From Stomoxys calcitrans (Eukaryota > Arthropoda > Insecta > Diptera > Muscidae): a DNA stretch of 64,000 nucleotides. The translations under genes were made by a program, and so were the position numbers. The stretch covers positions 14,787,262 to 14,851,261 of the forward strand of contig NC_081555.1 in the NCBI RefSeq assembly GCF_963082655.1. The letters run 5' to 3'. Shown piece by piece: positions 23,051 to 34,400 of this stretch. The notes beneath the pieces were generated by a model, which saw nothing but the letters and a program-made list of their open reading frames with translations, did no database searches and had not been told where the DNA came from. Each line of letters begins with the position of its first letter. Position 1 is the first letter of the stretch.

Positions 23051-23355
23051 GGCCACGGTAGCGCAGAGGTCCGCCTATGACGCTGAACTCCTGGGTTCGA
23101 ATCCTAGCGAGATCGTCTGAAAAAACGGTTTATCAGTGGTTTTCCCCCCCTAATGCTGGCAACATTTGTGAGCTACTATGCCATGTAAACTTTTCTCCAA
23201 AATGGTGTAGCACTGCGGCAGGCCGTTCGGACTCGGCTATAAAAAAGGAGGCCCCTTATCATTTAGCTTAAACTTGAATTGGTTTGTGCTCATTGATATG
23301 TGAGAAGTTTGCCTCTGTTCCTTAGTGGAATGTTCATGGGCAAAATTTGCAATTT
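23051..23355 (+). mobile_element. tRNA-derived SINE, nearly full length
   Basis: The head GGCCACGGTAGCGCAGAGG is followed directly by TCCGCCTATGACG (a short deletion of the TTAGCATG segment), then the B box GGTTCGAATCC and the standard body to GGGCAAAATTTGCAATTTG. Clear target duplications were not found. It lies just right of the GGACGGAA array. Confidence 0.8.
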
Positions 23356-23449
23356 GCGTTTTTGCAGTACCAAGCATACTTTTTCTGCCACTTCCCGTAC
23401 AATTTTTTTCATTACGGGACTCTTAGACTGGCAGGCGAACAAATGGACA

Positions 23450-23799
23450 TATTTCCATATTTTTTTGAAAAATTTTTTTTCAATGTTTTATTTCTAAAAT
23501 TTTTTTTTCAATATTTTATTTCTAAAAAATTTTTTTCAAAATTTTATTTCTAAAAATATTTTTTGAAAATTTTATTTCTCTAGAAATTTTTTTCAAAATT
23601 TTATTTATCTAGAAAATTCTTTTAAAATTTTATTTCTTTAGCAACTTTTTTCAAAACTTTTCTTCTATGAAAATTTGTTCAAAATTTCTCTAAAAAATGT
23701 TTCCAAAATTTTATTTCTTTAGAAAATTTTTTTAAAATTTTATTTCTTTGACAAATTTTTTCAAATTTTTACTTCCCTGAAAATTTTTTCAAAATTTTA
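23450..23799. repeat. AT-rich tandem array of TTTTATTTCTAAAAA-type units
   Basis: About 27-30 bp imperfect units of TTTTATTT(C/A)T, AGAAAATTTTTT and CAAAA. The same array continues on the far side of the Penelope-like element (26570-27240), so that element inserted into it. Confidence 0.7.
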
Positions 23800-26538
23800 C
23801 TTGTAATTTTGTTGTATTGTATCGGCTATAGGTCCATTAAAACACAAATATTTAAGGTTTTTTTCTTTTATTTTTCTCCAATATTTCGGTAGACTCCGTC
23901 TACCATTTTCAAGGCTAGTTGTATTTAAATAAAAAAACAGAAAAACACAAATTTTAGTAAAAACGAATCACACAATAAAAACAGAAAAACAATAATTTTT
24001 AAGAAACTTTAATTCCTATTACATTTAATGAGTTGTTACACGAACTATTGTCTGTTGGCAACTAAATGTTCTCTTCTGCTGTGCTTGTTGACTGTGTGGC
24101 GGTATACCTTCGCGCAGCTTTCTATATCTTTCTTGAAATTCATTCTCTCGTCAGGCGGTAAGTCGATGATATGCAACATCTCGAGAGTGAATCTTCGTCT
24201 GTAATTGTTCTCTTGAGCTAAGATGTCCACATCGTTGAGGTTTGGCTTATGACCAGTCAATGCACAGTGGGCTGCTAGTGCAGTTTTCTGCTCGATTGGT
24301 CTATTATTGGCTTTTTGGTCAGATTTATGTGCAGATAACCTAGTTTTCAATTTCGTCATGGTAGTGCCAATATATGCCATCGGGCATATATTGGACTTGT
24401 CGCCGTTACATCTAATTTTATATACCACGTTTGACTTCTCCTCATTTTTAATTTTACATTTTGTCTTGCTGAATAATTCATTCACAGTTTTGCCTGTTTT
24501 TAATGCGAGATGGTATTTGTCCTTGTCGTATAGATTTGATTTGCCAAATCTTTCGGAGAATCCTTGTATGTATGTTAGCGATTTATAAATTTTTCCTTTT
24601 GTAGGCTGCTCTCCGTCTATGATTTTTCCAAGACGTTCCTTGGCCTTGCCTAATAGTGAATTAATTGTCCAATTAGGGAAGTCGTTGGCTCTAAGAATTG
24701 CCTTTATTTTCCTCTCATTGTCAGGATGAAAGTCTGGATCACTAATGCTAAATACTCTTCTTATAAAATTCGTTGCTGTGTTTGTTATTACTCTCTTGTG
24801 GTGTTTAGAGTAAAAATTGATTAATCTTCCGGAAGCCGTCGATTTCTGATACCAATCTATTTTTAGCTGGTTGCCATGTCTATAAACTACCGAGTCCAAA
24901 TAAGGTAGTTTGCCATCATATTCTTCTTCCTTCGTAAATTGGATGTAGTTGTTGAAGGAGTTCAGAGTCTTCAGCGTCTCTGCCACGTCTGATTTCTTCA
25001 AAATCGCGAAAATGTCGTCTACATATTTTGTCAATATCTTAGGTTTTCTTATTTTGTCAAATGTGTTATTGAGAAGTTCCTCCATTACGATGTCAGCAAT
25101 AATGGGTGAAGCGGGTGATCCCATTGGCATTCCTCTAAGCTGTTCATACAACTTGTCATCGTATTTAAAATATCTGCTGTCCTTAATGCAGAATGTTAGA
25201 ATTTCCTTGAAAATTTCCCTTGGAATATTGGTATATTTTTCAATCTCGTCCCATTTATTCTCAATTGTCTGGAGTGCTAAATTTATTGGAATACTTGGGA
25301 ACAAGGACACCACGTCAAAAGATACTAAAACTTCGTCATTTTCTATGGTCATGTTCTTTATCTTAGCTTTAAAGTCCACTGCGTCTTTCACATTATATTT
25401 GGAATCCTTGGTGATATTTTTCAAAATATTCACTATGTACCTACATAGATGATAGGACGGCGCGTTTATTGATGAACATATTGGTCTCAACGGTGTACCT
25501 TCTTTATGGATCTTTGGGAGTCCATATATTCGAGGGGCCAATGCGGTCTTGCTGGTCAATTTATTCTTCTCCTGGATGCTGATAAGATTCAAGTTGTGAA
25601 GTTTATCCACCAATTTGTTGTTCCTTGTCTGTAGCCTAGATGTTGGGTCAATCTTTAAGCGCCTATACATACACATATCGTGTATTATTGCCTTCATTTT
25701 TTGCTCGTAGTCATCTTTGTACAAAGCCACTGTCTTTCCTCCCTTGTCTGCCGTTAAAATTAATAAATCCTCATTCTCCTTTAAATATTTTCTTGTTTGA
25801 GACACTGTGTCCACCACATATTTGTCTCTCATGCTCATCTTTGACTTTCGTAAGTGATCGTCTATCAATGTTGTAAGCTTGGTTCTTCCCATCTCCTGTT
25901 CCTCTCTATTCTCTATAGTTTGTACACACTCCTCTCCCTCTGCAATGACTTGCAAGAGTGGAAAGTTCTTGTTGGTGTGTGGGAGAGCGTGTTTCGGACC
26001 TAAAGAGAGAATCCATTGTACGTTCGTTGGTATCTCTCGCTCTGTTTTATTCACAAACCACACGTCGTTGCGTCTAATGTTGAGGGCCTTGTCTTGTCGT
26101 TGTGTGAGTGCCTGTAGTTTCTTTATGTGTGTTGTCTTGCTCTTGCTAACATTGCCCTTGTAGAGAGTAAGCTCACTGTCGAGGTATTGTAGGAAATCAT
26201 CTTGAGTCAGTAGTTCTCCTAGCTTAGTCTTTGTATTCTCTACTTTCTCTTTAAAAGAGTGGATTTGCTTGTGTTTGTATTGTATTAGAAGTTTTAATAC
26301 TTTCGTGTGAAAGTTGTGAATGTACCTGTGTAATGTTTTCTCAATATTTGGCGGGATTTTCTTGGTTTTGTGTGTTTGGAAGATGTTGTTAGTGTGTTTG
26401 GTTGCATTGATTATGAAGTTTGGTATGATGCCTGTTCTCTTACATTTTATAAATAAATATAAATAAATAAAAGAAAAAAACCTTAAATATTTGTGTTTTA
26501 ATGGACCTATAGCCGATACAATACAACAAAATTACAAG
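23800..26538 (-). mobile_element. Penelope-like element with exact 74 bp inverted terminal repeats
   Basis: 23800-23873 and 26465-26538 are perfect reverse complements by my reading (both begin CTTGTAATTTTGTTGTATTG when read inward). Between them lies one long minus-strand frame with RT and GIY-YIG endonuclease, and a ~170 bp segment (23874-24044) with a CTCCGTCTACCATTTTCAAG stretch, probably the 3' untranslated part. Terminal repeats in direct or inverted orientation are known for Penelope elements. The exact match and unbroken frame point to a young insertion. Confidence 0.85.
24045..26531 (-). CDS. Penelope-like reverse transcriptase / GIY-YIG endonuclease
   Basis: The frame is open from 26531 to the stop at 24045. 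The recognisable protein starts near 26450 (KCKRTGIIPNFI, then TNNIFQTHK and a Lys-rich helix region), giving about 800 residues, usual for the family. Motifs in order: LTADKGGKTV; LPKIHKEGTPLRPI (fingers); VSFDVVSLFPSIP (first catalytic Asp); RGMPMGSPASPIIADI; YVDDIFAIL (the catalytic YxDD box); LPYLDSVVYR; then a C-terminal GIY-YIG nuclease (VVYKIRCNGDKSNICP, MAYIGTTMTKLKTRLSAH). The protein should nick target DNA and prime cDNA synthesis on it. There is no in-frame ATG before the EQEMGR Met, so translation must start at a non-ATG codon, after splicing, or the true 5' end is lost. No frameshift was seen. It has no host neighbours and lies inside an AT-rich array. Confidence 0.9.
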   Translation of the reverse strand, partial: FCCIVSAIGPLKHKYLRFFSFIYLYLFIKCKRTGIIPNFIINATKHTNNIFQTHKTKKIPPNIEKTLHRYIHNFHTKVLKLLIQYKHKQIHSFKEKVENTKTKLGELLTQDDFLQYLDSELTLYKGNVSKSKTTHIKKLQALTQRQDKALNIRRNDVWFVNKTEREIPTNVQWILSLGPKHALPHTNKNFPLLQVIAEGEECVQTIENREEQEMGRTKLTTLIDDHLRKSKMSMRDKYVVDTVSQTRKYLKENEDLLILTADKGGKTVALYKDDYEQKMKAIIHDMCMYRRLKIDPTSRLQTRNNKLVDKLHNLNLISIQEKNKLTSKTALAPRIYGLPKIHKEGTPLRPICSSINAPSYHLCRYIVNILKNITKDSKYNVKDAVDFKAKIKNMTIENDEVLVSFDVVSLFPSIPINLALQTIENKWDEIEKYTNIPREIFKEILTFCIKDSRYFKYDDKLYEQLRGMPMGSPASPIIADIVMEELLNNTFDKIRKPKILTKYVDDIFAILKKSDVAETLKTLNSFNNYIQFTKEEEYDGKLPYLDSVVYRHGNQLKIDWYQKSTASGRLINFYSKHHKRVITNTATNFIRRVFSISDPDFHPDNERKIKAILRANDFPNWTINSLLGKAKERLGKIIDGEQPTKGKIYKSLTYIQGFSERFGKSNLYDKDKYHLALKTGKTVNELFSKTKCKIKNEEKSNVVYKIRCNGDKSNICPMAYIGTTMTKLKTRLSAHKSDQKANNRPIEQKTALAAHCALTGHKPNLNDVDILAQENNYRRRFTLEMLHIIDLPPDERMNFKKDIESCAKVYRHTVNKHSRREHLVANRQ

Positions 26539-26569
26539 AATTTTAAACCAGGTCAACAATACCCTAACA

Positions 26570-27450
26570 GAAAATTTTACTTCTATGAAAATTTTTTCCA
26601 GATTTTTTTTAATTTTGTCTCTACAAAAAATTTTTGGAAAAAATATTCATGCAGAAAATTTTATTAAAAAAAAAAAAAATTTTTTAATCCTTGTACGTTT
26701 TCCTCCCACTGTGCCAGTCTCTCAAGAGCAGCTGCTGCGTGTACTTTATGCACCGGCTGAGTCCCACTGCCTAAGTTTTGCTAAAACTACCACAATTTGG
26801 TTTAAAATTAATTTAAAACTTTAAAATTACGTCAAAACTTTTTTTCTATAAAAAATTTTTTTCCATATTTTATTTTTAAATTTTTTTTTTCAAAATTTTA
26901 TTCCTAAAAAATTTTTTTCAAAATTTTATTTTCAAAAATATTTTTTCAAAATTTTATTTCTAAAAAATTATTTTCAAAATTTTATTTCTAAAAAATTTTT
27001 TCAAAATTTTATTTCTAAAAAATTTTTTCAAAATTTTATTTCTAAAATTTTTTTTTTTAAATTTTTATTCTCTAAAAAATTTTTTTAAAAAATGTATTCC
27101 TCAAAAAAAAATTTCAAAATTTTACTTCTATAAAAATTTTTTCAAAATTTAATTTCTCTAAAAATTTTTTCGAAAATTTTATTTCTTTAGCAAATTTTTT
27201 TTAAAATTTTACTTCTATGAAAATTTTTTCCAAATTTTTTTCCAGATTTTGTTTTTAATTTTGTCTCTACAAAAAAAAATATTTGGAAAAATTATTCATG
27301 CAGAAAATTTTATTAAAAAAAAAACATTTTTGTTAATCCTTATACAGTTTCCCCCCACTGTGCCAGTCTCTCAAGAGCAGCTGCTGCATGTACTTTATGC
27401 ACCGGCTGAGTCCCACTGCGTAAGTTTTGCTAAAACTACCACAATTTGGT
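26570..27450. repeat. AT-rich array flanked by a ~230 bp direct duplication
   Basis: 26577-26803 and 27206-27450 are near-identical. Both contain TTTTTCCAGATTTT, ATTCATGCAGAAAATTTTA, CCCACTGTGCCAGTCTCTC, AAGAGCAGCTGCTGC and TTTGCTAAAACTACCACAAT. Between them lie TTTTATTTCTAAAAA-type units. The GC-richer AGCAGCTGCTG segment has no recognised coding role. Confidence 0.7.
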
Positions 27451-27890
27451 CGTATTTTCATGAATTCTTCTCCCTCAAGTACTCGGCACAAGTTAAAGTT
27501 GATCCGCCGCAGTGGGTGTTACTTTTGCCATGGAACCTTTTTGCCATTTTAACCATAATGAAGTGAAAAATGTCAGTACTTGGAAGATTAAGTGCACAAC
27601 TAAGAAAAACTAAAAAAAAACAGGGTAAATTTTAATTTTCATAAAATCGTGTTGCATAAAGCCAAAACAAGGATATTGAGGAATTGAGATCAAGGACACT
27701 ATAAAGAAAGTAGGGCAATAAAAACTTTTCTGAAGAACAAACTTGGCAAAACATTTTTGAATGCAGGTAAGGAATGAAAGAAATTAACCATAGGGACGGA
27801 AAAAGGTGCCATTGGGTAACAAAAAGGAAGAAATTTAAAAATAAAAGTTTTATGAGGTTTTTATTAGCTCTCAATTTTGAGTAAGGGGGA
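27451..27890. other. No gene seen
   Basis: AT-rich sequence that seems single copy. Short frames have no domain. Confidence 0.3.
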
Positions 27891-28195
27891 GGGCGGACCC
27901 TCATATAGTCATATAGTTCCCTAAAAATAAAAATTTGGTATCCAAATTTCGGATGGGGTACCTAGGGGGGCTGCCCCACCCTAAAACCTACCAAACATAT
28001 ATTTAGACCAATCACAATAATATGGGACTCAAATGAAAGGTATTTAGGATAAGAAAACGTATCTGATATCCAATTTGTCGGACCGAGTGCTAGGGGGACC
28101 CCCCCAAGCCCCATAACACTCCTAAATCGGACATATTTACCGACCATGGCAATATGGGACTCAAATGAGAGGTATTTGCGAGTAGAATACTGTTG
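27890..28195 (+). repeat. Module-B repeat, ~2 units
   Basis: AATATGGGACTCAAATGAAA occurs twice about 130 bp apart (near 28019 and 28150), with GGTATTTAGGATAAGAAAAC, GACCGAGTGCTAGGGGGACC and CCTAAATCGGACATATTTACC. It is the same family as at 4455-5960. Confidence 0.65.
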
Positions 28196-29004
28196 CTTAA
28201 TAAAATATTTTGACGGATTTTTTCTTGACTATTAAATTTTTAATATTCCTGGTTTATTTGTTTACCCACATTAATTTGAATCTTAGCACATAACAGTCGG
28301 TGTTGCCGCCTTTCACAGTCTCATTTGGGTTTAAGATAACACCCTTTACCCGCCAACTCTCGCCCATCATCATTCAGAGTAACACATTTTCATTATATAT
28401 TCATGAGTATATTCCTCCCACCCCCTGTTTCAGTCTGAATGATGTGTAAGGCCTGATTATGTTAAGGTTAAATAAAATGTGCCATGGTTGAATTCGAAAT
28501 CATTCTGGGTTATTATCCACATCATTAACCCATACTCAACCCTTTTTAGCAACGCAACAACATTATGAAAGATCATACTCAAGTGACTTGCCACAGTCAC
28601 ATTTGTAAAAAGGACTATGAAGAAGGATTTATGCATGCAGGCAGCTTAAATGAACGCATGAACAAGAGCGGCAACAACAACAGCAACCACCAAAGCTTAT
28701 CCTTTTTGCAGCTTTTGTTAGTCTGGAGTCATGTTACGCTAAAATATGACACTTTGTATTGTGTGCATTCATATCTGTAGCGTAACATTTTAATTCTAGA
28801 GTTTATGGCATACATTTGCCTTTATTATGGAAATTATTCCACAGCTTTAGCATGCATTTCAAATTAATGACATTTTAATTATCCAAAACTGCTCACATGA
28901 ATATGCAGACATTTACATGGGACCAGAGAGAGAGTGAGAGAGAGAGCGAAAGACTCACTGTGAGATGCGAGAGGTAAGCAAGTGATTAGAGTATACATGT
29001 GCTA
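28196..29004. other. No gene seen; GAGA tract at 28926-28963
   Basis: A run of GAGAGAGAGTGAGAGAGAG lies ~900 bp upstream of the first Inr+DPE promoter and could bind GAGA-type factors, but this is only suggested by the motif. An acceptor-like CCTTTTTAG at 28541-28549 opens a 231 nt frame without recognisable content. Confidence 0.35.
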
Positions 29005-29759
29005 AGTATAGGTCTGTTTACTTACTTTTCCAAAAAAAAAAATTGCAGGAGAGCAAGAACAGCGTTTGCTCTCTTTTGGTATTTAATTGATTTAGACACC
29101 TAGCATTGCCAGCCTTGCTTTGAAAATCTGAAAAATGTGTTTCCCATAAAACTTCCTATGTATGAAGATATATCTCCTGATTATCCTCGGTTAAATTAGT
29201 CTCGCTCTTTTTTAGCAAGAAATAAGCGCTGGGTTCTTTAAAAATCAATTAGCATCTTTTATTTACATATTTACAAATTTCGATAAGTATTGATCGCTCT
29301 GGATGTCCTACAAAAAAAAATTACGAAATACCAAAATTCAACCTTCAACCTTTAAAGTCAAGCACTTGATTTTTTCGCACTTATAAATCATATTTCTAAT
29401 TTAAAATTTTAGGCATTGCTATAAAATTTCCCAAAACAAACAAAATTTTCTTTATACAAATAAATTTTAACCCGATTTTGTATGAAGAATAAATTGATGA
29501 TCTACCTCCATAAATGTACCTATGTAGCAACTGTTAAAAAAATGCATTTATTTCCCAGAAAAAACTTCCTGTTGTTTCTTCCCTGCCTTTATCATAGTTC
29601 CGCCTTTACTTACTCTCTTTTTCCCTCCCACATTGTGCTATGTAAAATAAACACCCAAATAAAAAAAAAAAAAACTTTTCAAATGCTCCATTTATATTCC
29701 CCAAGAGAGTTACTTATTCATTTCCTAGACACCTCCCACCCACCCTTTCAAACCCTTTA

Positions 29760-29876
29760 TCAAACTCTCTTTCGCTCTTTCTCTCTCTCTCTCTGATCAT
29801 CTTTCCTACATAGTAAACTGACACCAAGATCCAAGGCATTTCAGTTTATCGGGCATTCTTCAATTATTCGGACGTT
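29760..29876 (+). promoter_or_regulatory. Inr+DPE core promoter, copy 1
   Basis: TCAGTT with predicted start A at 29843; GGACGT at +28 to +33 (29870-29875), the exact spacing required for a DPE. No TATA box at -30, as usual for DPE promoters. A CTCTCTTTC and CTCTCTCTCTCTCT tract at -80 to -47 could bind GAGA factor. Transcription would run rightwards. Confidence 0.6.
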
Positions 29877-30142
29877 CGTATTAAGCAGTGCATAAAATAT
29901 TATGAAAAACCCAGATTTAATAACTAAATTCACAAGAAAATAGTGTTAAAATGTGTATTAATCATTAAAGATCAATGTGAAAGTGTTTTTATTTATTAAT
30001 ATTCTAAGAAAATCTAAAAAAGCGTTTTTCGTGGAGTGTTCTTCTTGCAATGCATTTTTTTCTTTTTGCGCTATTGCTAGTGTGTGTTAGTGTTGTTGTG
30101 TTTTTAGCTGTTTAAAGTTGTTGCTGCGCAGTCACAGCGTTG
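29843..30142 (+). other. Predicted non-coding first exon, copy 1
   Basis: It runs from the initiator to GTTG then GTGAGT (30143-30148), a good donor. The 300 nt are AT-rich, contain several short upstream ATGs and no long frame, and are well conserved in the two other copies although flanking DNA diverges. The downstream gene is unknown; a candidate second exon is at 46982-47021. Confidence 0.45.
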
Positions 30143-31886
30143 GTGAGTCTCGTGAGTTCAAAATAATAGAGTTAAAAAGAGTTGTTTATGTCACCATAGC
30201 ACAGTTGGTGTTTCATTGCACTGCTATAGTGGTGAGAAGTTTAAGCTCGCCATAAGCATGCCTTGTGGTGAAATGTAATGAGAGGAGAGTTCAATTTGAT
30301 ATGGTGGATTTTGTTGGTTCGTGAAATCAATGAGCCAAGACTCGCCACTATGTTGTGTTATACACATATATCTGGCATTGTAAAATACAATTATCGGTCG
30401 GTATCGATTCAATATCGGTTCTAAAAATCAATAATATCGGTTTAAAATATCAAAGAGATTGTGCAAAGTCTTCTAATATGGAGAAGTGGTAAGTTTTTAA
30501 TTTAACTAATTTAAGTGGTAAGTGTTTAATTTAATTTAATTTATGAAAAAAAAAAACAAATCAAAATGTACTAAGTTTAGCCGGGCGGAATCTTGGGAAC
30601 GCACCATATGTACTTTACGCACAAGATTTCAACCAAAAATTTAAGCTTCTTTGGCCGAAAAGACTGATCTGATAACTTGATAAAGCTTCCATACAAACCG
30701 TTCTTCCGATTAAAAAATGGCCAATTTATTAAATGATTTCGCAGAAGTCTGGTCGCTCTGAGATCGATTGTCTACATCAAACTATGTTTAGATATAAGTG
30801 ATATTTATACCAATATCCCGATCAAGGATTTGGATAGTGACCTGTGCTTGGCCACTTAAAATTTATGTCAAGTATGGTTCCGATTGCGATATGCCCTTAA
30901 TGTATACCGATCTCCCGATTTAAGAACATAGATGAATTAAAGCCGCATTTACTGTCCGATTTTCTGAAATTTGGCACCAAGAGTTGCGTTATTCCCGTTA
31001 TATTAAGAAACCATTTCATCTTATATTTTTGGGTGGTTTCATACAAATTTTGTTTTTAAAGAAAAAATCATCAATTCTTTTCAAAAAAAATTGTGTAAAT
31101 TTTTTTAAGCATATTTATTTTTAAACAAAAATTTTCTAGCAAAAATTTTATTAGAATTTTAACTTACAAAAAATGTTGGAGACCTTTTTTAAAAAGATTT
31201 GGTAAAAATATTATTTTTCGGCACAATATTAAGTCTGTTCGCTTACTTTTCCAGTAAAAATTTGCAGAAGAATAAGAAGTAAAGTTAGTCTCTTTTGCTA
31301 TTAATTTGAACTAAACAGTTGGTTTTCATAAAACAGCTGTTCGATGTTCTACTGCAGTAGAAATTTGCAAGCTCTCAATTACCTAACTCTCAAAAAATAA
31401 CTTATCCTCACGCACTCTCCAACTCTCTTGTGCACATTTCCACAAATTTTTGAGTACACGGACACACTTATTATTAAATTATCCTTTTTAAGGGAAATGC
31501 GTTTTTTTTTTATAGGAGATCCGTAATCTCCTATCAAAAAAAAACATCTTACCAAATACCAAAATTCAAATTAAAGTCAAGCACTTAATTCTTTCGCACT
31601 TATAAACCTTTACTAGCATAAGGCATTGCTATAAAACATCCCAAGACACGATTTTGTACATGATGTGGCAACTACTAAAAGAGAGCATTTACTTCCAAAA
31701 AAAAAATCCTGTTTTCCTTTCCTGCCTTTATCATAGATCCGCCTTCACTTACTCTTTTTACTCACATGGTGCAATATAAAATAAACACCAATTAATTTAA
31801 GTGTCTCTCTCTTCAAATGCTCCATTTTTATTCCCCTAGCCTCATTAATTTCCTAGACCCCCCCTTAAATCTCTTTATCAAACACT

Positions 31887-32001
31887 ATTTCCCTCTCTTT
31901 CTCTCTCTCTCTTCTCTCTGACCATCTTTACAACATTGCAAATTGACACCAAGATCCAAATCATTTCAGTTTATCGGACATTCTTCATTTATTCGGACGC
32001 T
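31887..32001 (+). promoter_or_regulatory. Inr+DPE core promoter, copy 2
   Basis: TCAGTT with start A at 31968 and GGACGC at +28 (31995-32000). A CCCTCTCTTTCTCTCTCTCT tract lies upstream and there is no TATA. The initiator region differs from copy 1 at a few bases, but Inr, DPE and their spacing are kept. Confidence 0.6.
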
Positions 32002-32266
32002 CGTTTAAGCAGTGCGTAAAATATTATGAAAAACCCAGATTTAATAACTAAATTCACAAGAAAATAGTGTTAAAATGTGTATTAATCATGAAAGATCATT
32101 GTGAAAGTGTTTTTATTTGTTAATATTCTAAGAAAATCTAAAAAAAGCGTTTTTCATGCAGTGTTCTTTTTGCAATGCATTTTTTTTCATTGCGGTATTG
32201 CTAGTGTGTGTTAGTGTTGTTGTGTTTTTAGCTGTTTAAAGTTGTTGCTGCGCAGCCACAGCGTTG
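31968..32266 (+). other. Predicted non-coding first exon, copy 2
   Basis: 299 nt from the initiator to CGTTG, then donor GTGAGT at 32267-32272. It is the same length as copy 1 within one base and nearly the same sequence. Confidence 0.45.
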
Positions 32267-33769
32267 GTGAGTCTCATGAGAACAACATAATAGAGTAAAA
32301 GTGTCGTTTATGTCACCATAGCATAGTTGGTGTTTCATTGCACTGCTATAGTGGTGAGAAGTTTAAGCTAGCTATAAGCATGCCTTGTGGTGAAATGTAA
32401 TGAGAGGAGAGTTCAATTTGATATGGTGGATTTTGTTGGTTCGTGAAATCAATGAGCCAAGACTCACCACTATGTTGTGTTATACACATATATCTGTTAT
32501 TGTAAAATGCAATTATCGGTTCGGTATCGGTTCAATATCGGTTCTAAAAATCAATAATATCGGTTTAAAATATCAAAAAGATTGTGCAAAGTCTTATAAT
32601 ATGGAGAAGTCGTAAGTATTTAATTTAACTAAATATGAAAAAAAAAAAAAACAAATCAAAATGTACTAAGTTTAGCCGGGCGGAATCTTGGGAACGCACC
32701 ATATGTACTTTACGCACAAAATTTCAACCAAAAATTTAAGCTAAAGCTCCCATATAGACCGTCCTTCCGATTAAAAAATGACCAATTTATTACATGATTT
32801 CGCTGAAGTCTGGTACAGTGAGTCGCGATTAGACCATCGATATTCGCTCTGAGATCGATTGTCTACATCGATCTATGTTTAGATATAAGTGATATTTATA
32901 CCAATATTCCGATTAAGGATTTGGATAGTGACCTGTGCTTGGCCAGTTAAAATTTATGTCAAGTGTGGTTCCCATTGCGATATACCCTTCATGTATACGA
33001 TTTAAGAACTTAGATGAATAAAAGCCGCATTTATTGTCCGATTTTGCTGAAATTTGGCACCAAGAGTTGCGTTATTCCCGTTATATTAAGAAACCATTTC
33101 ATTTTATATTTTTGGGTAGTTTCATACAAATTTTGTTTTTAAAGAAAAAATCATCAATTCTTTTCAAAAAAAAATTGTGTAAAATTTTTTGAGCAAATAT
33201 ATTTTTAAACAAAATTTTTCTAGCAAAAATTTTATTAGAATTTTAACTTACAAAAAATGTGGTTGACCTTTTTTAAAAAGGTTTGGTAAAAATGTTATTT
33301 TTCGGCACAATATTAAGTCTGTTCGCTTACTTTTCCAGTAAAAATTTGCAGAAGAATAAGAAGTCTTGTTTGTCTCTTTTGCTATTAATTTGAACTAAAC
33401 AGTTGGTTTTCATAAAACAGTTGTTCGATTTTGCAAATTTCTACTGCGAAAAAAACCTCCAGTAGAAATTTGGAAGCTATCAATTACCTAACTCTCAAAA
33501 AATAACATGTCCACACGCACTCGCCAACTCTCTTCTGCACATTTGCACAAATTTTTGAGTACACGGACACACTTATTATTAAATTATCCTTTTTAGAGGA
33601 AATACGTTCCGGATCTCCTATCAAAAAAAAAAAACTTCTTGCCAAATACCAAAATTCAAATTAAAGTCAAGCACTTATAAACCTTTACTAGCATAAGCCA
33701 TTGCTATGAAACTTGCCAAGATACGATTTTGTAGATGATGTGGCAACTATTGAAAGAGTGCATTTACTT

Positions 33770-33808
33770 CCCCCCCCCACCCCCCTCCCCCCAAAAAAAA
33801 AAAAAAAT
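33770..33808. repeat. C-rich then A-rich run
   Basis: A CCCCCCCCCACCCCCCTCC tract is directly followed by an A run. It is an expansion within promoter unit 3, where units 1 and 2 have a shorter run. Confidence 0.7.
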
Positions 33809-33991
33809 GTTTTCCTATCCTACCTTTATTATAGATCCGCCTTCATTTACTCTTTTTTCCCACATTGTGCAATATAAAATAAACACCAATTAATTTAAGT
33901 GTCCCTCTCTTCAAATGCTCCATTTATATTCCCCAAGAGAGTTTCTTATGTCTCATTAATTTCCTAGACCCCTCCTTACAATCTCTATATC

Positions 33992-34112
33992 AAACACTTT
34001 TTCCCTCTATTTCTCTCTCTCTCTTTATCTGACCATCTTTACTACATTGCAAATTGACACGAAGATCCAAAGCATTTCAGTTTATCGGGCATTCTTCAAT
34101 TATTCGGACGTT
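33992..34112 (+). promoter_or_regulatory. Inr+DPE core promoter, copy 3
   Basis: TCAGTT with start A at 34079 and GGACGT at +28 (34106-34111). A CT-rich tract (TTCTCTCTCTCTCTTTATCT) lies upstream and there is no TATA. It is identical to copy 1 over the Inr-to-DPE interval by eye. Confidence 0.6.
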
Positions 34113-34400
34113 CGTATTAAGCAGTGCGTAAAATATTATGAAAACCGCAGATTAATTAACTAAATTCACAAGAAAATAGTGTTAAAAATGTGTATTAATC
34201 ATTACAGATCAACGAGAAAGTGTTTTTATTTGTTAATATTCTAAGAAAATCTAAAAAAAGCGTTTTTTCATGCAGTGTTCTTTTTGCAATGCCTTGTTTT
34301 TTTCTTTTCATTGCGGTTTGGCTAGTGTGTGTTAGTGTTGTTGTGTTTTTAACTGTTTAAAGTTGTTGCTGCGCAGCAACATCTATGCGCCACAGCCTTG
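34079..34400 (+). other. Predicted non-coding first exon, copy 3
   Basis: 322 nt to CCTTG and donor GTGAGT at 34401-34406. It is longer than the others because of an extra CAACATCTATGCGC-type insertion before the donor. The donor is intact. Confidence 0.45.

Noticed and set aside
28550..28780. A possible exon after CCTTTTTAG at 28541-28549
   Set aside because: The acceptor is fair, but the peptide is composition-neutral and unrecognised, no consensus donor ends it, and the stop is reached at 28780.
29482..29796. 104 aa plus-strand frame before the first promoter copy
   Set aside because: It is not maintained in the equivalent positions of units 2 and 3 and consists of pyrimidine-rich promoter-proximal DNA.
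29843..34400. Assigning the triplicated promoter to a named homeotic or other developmental gene
   Set aside because: Inr+DPE and CT tracts are typical of such genes, but no coding exon of the target is in the window, so a name would be a guess.
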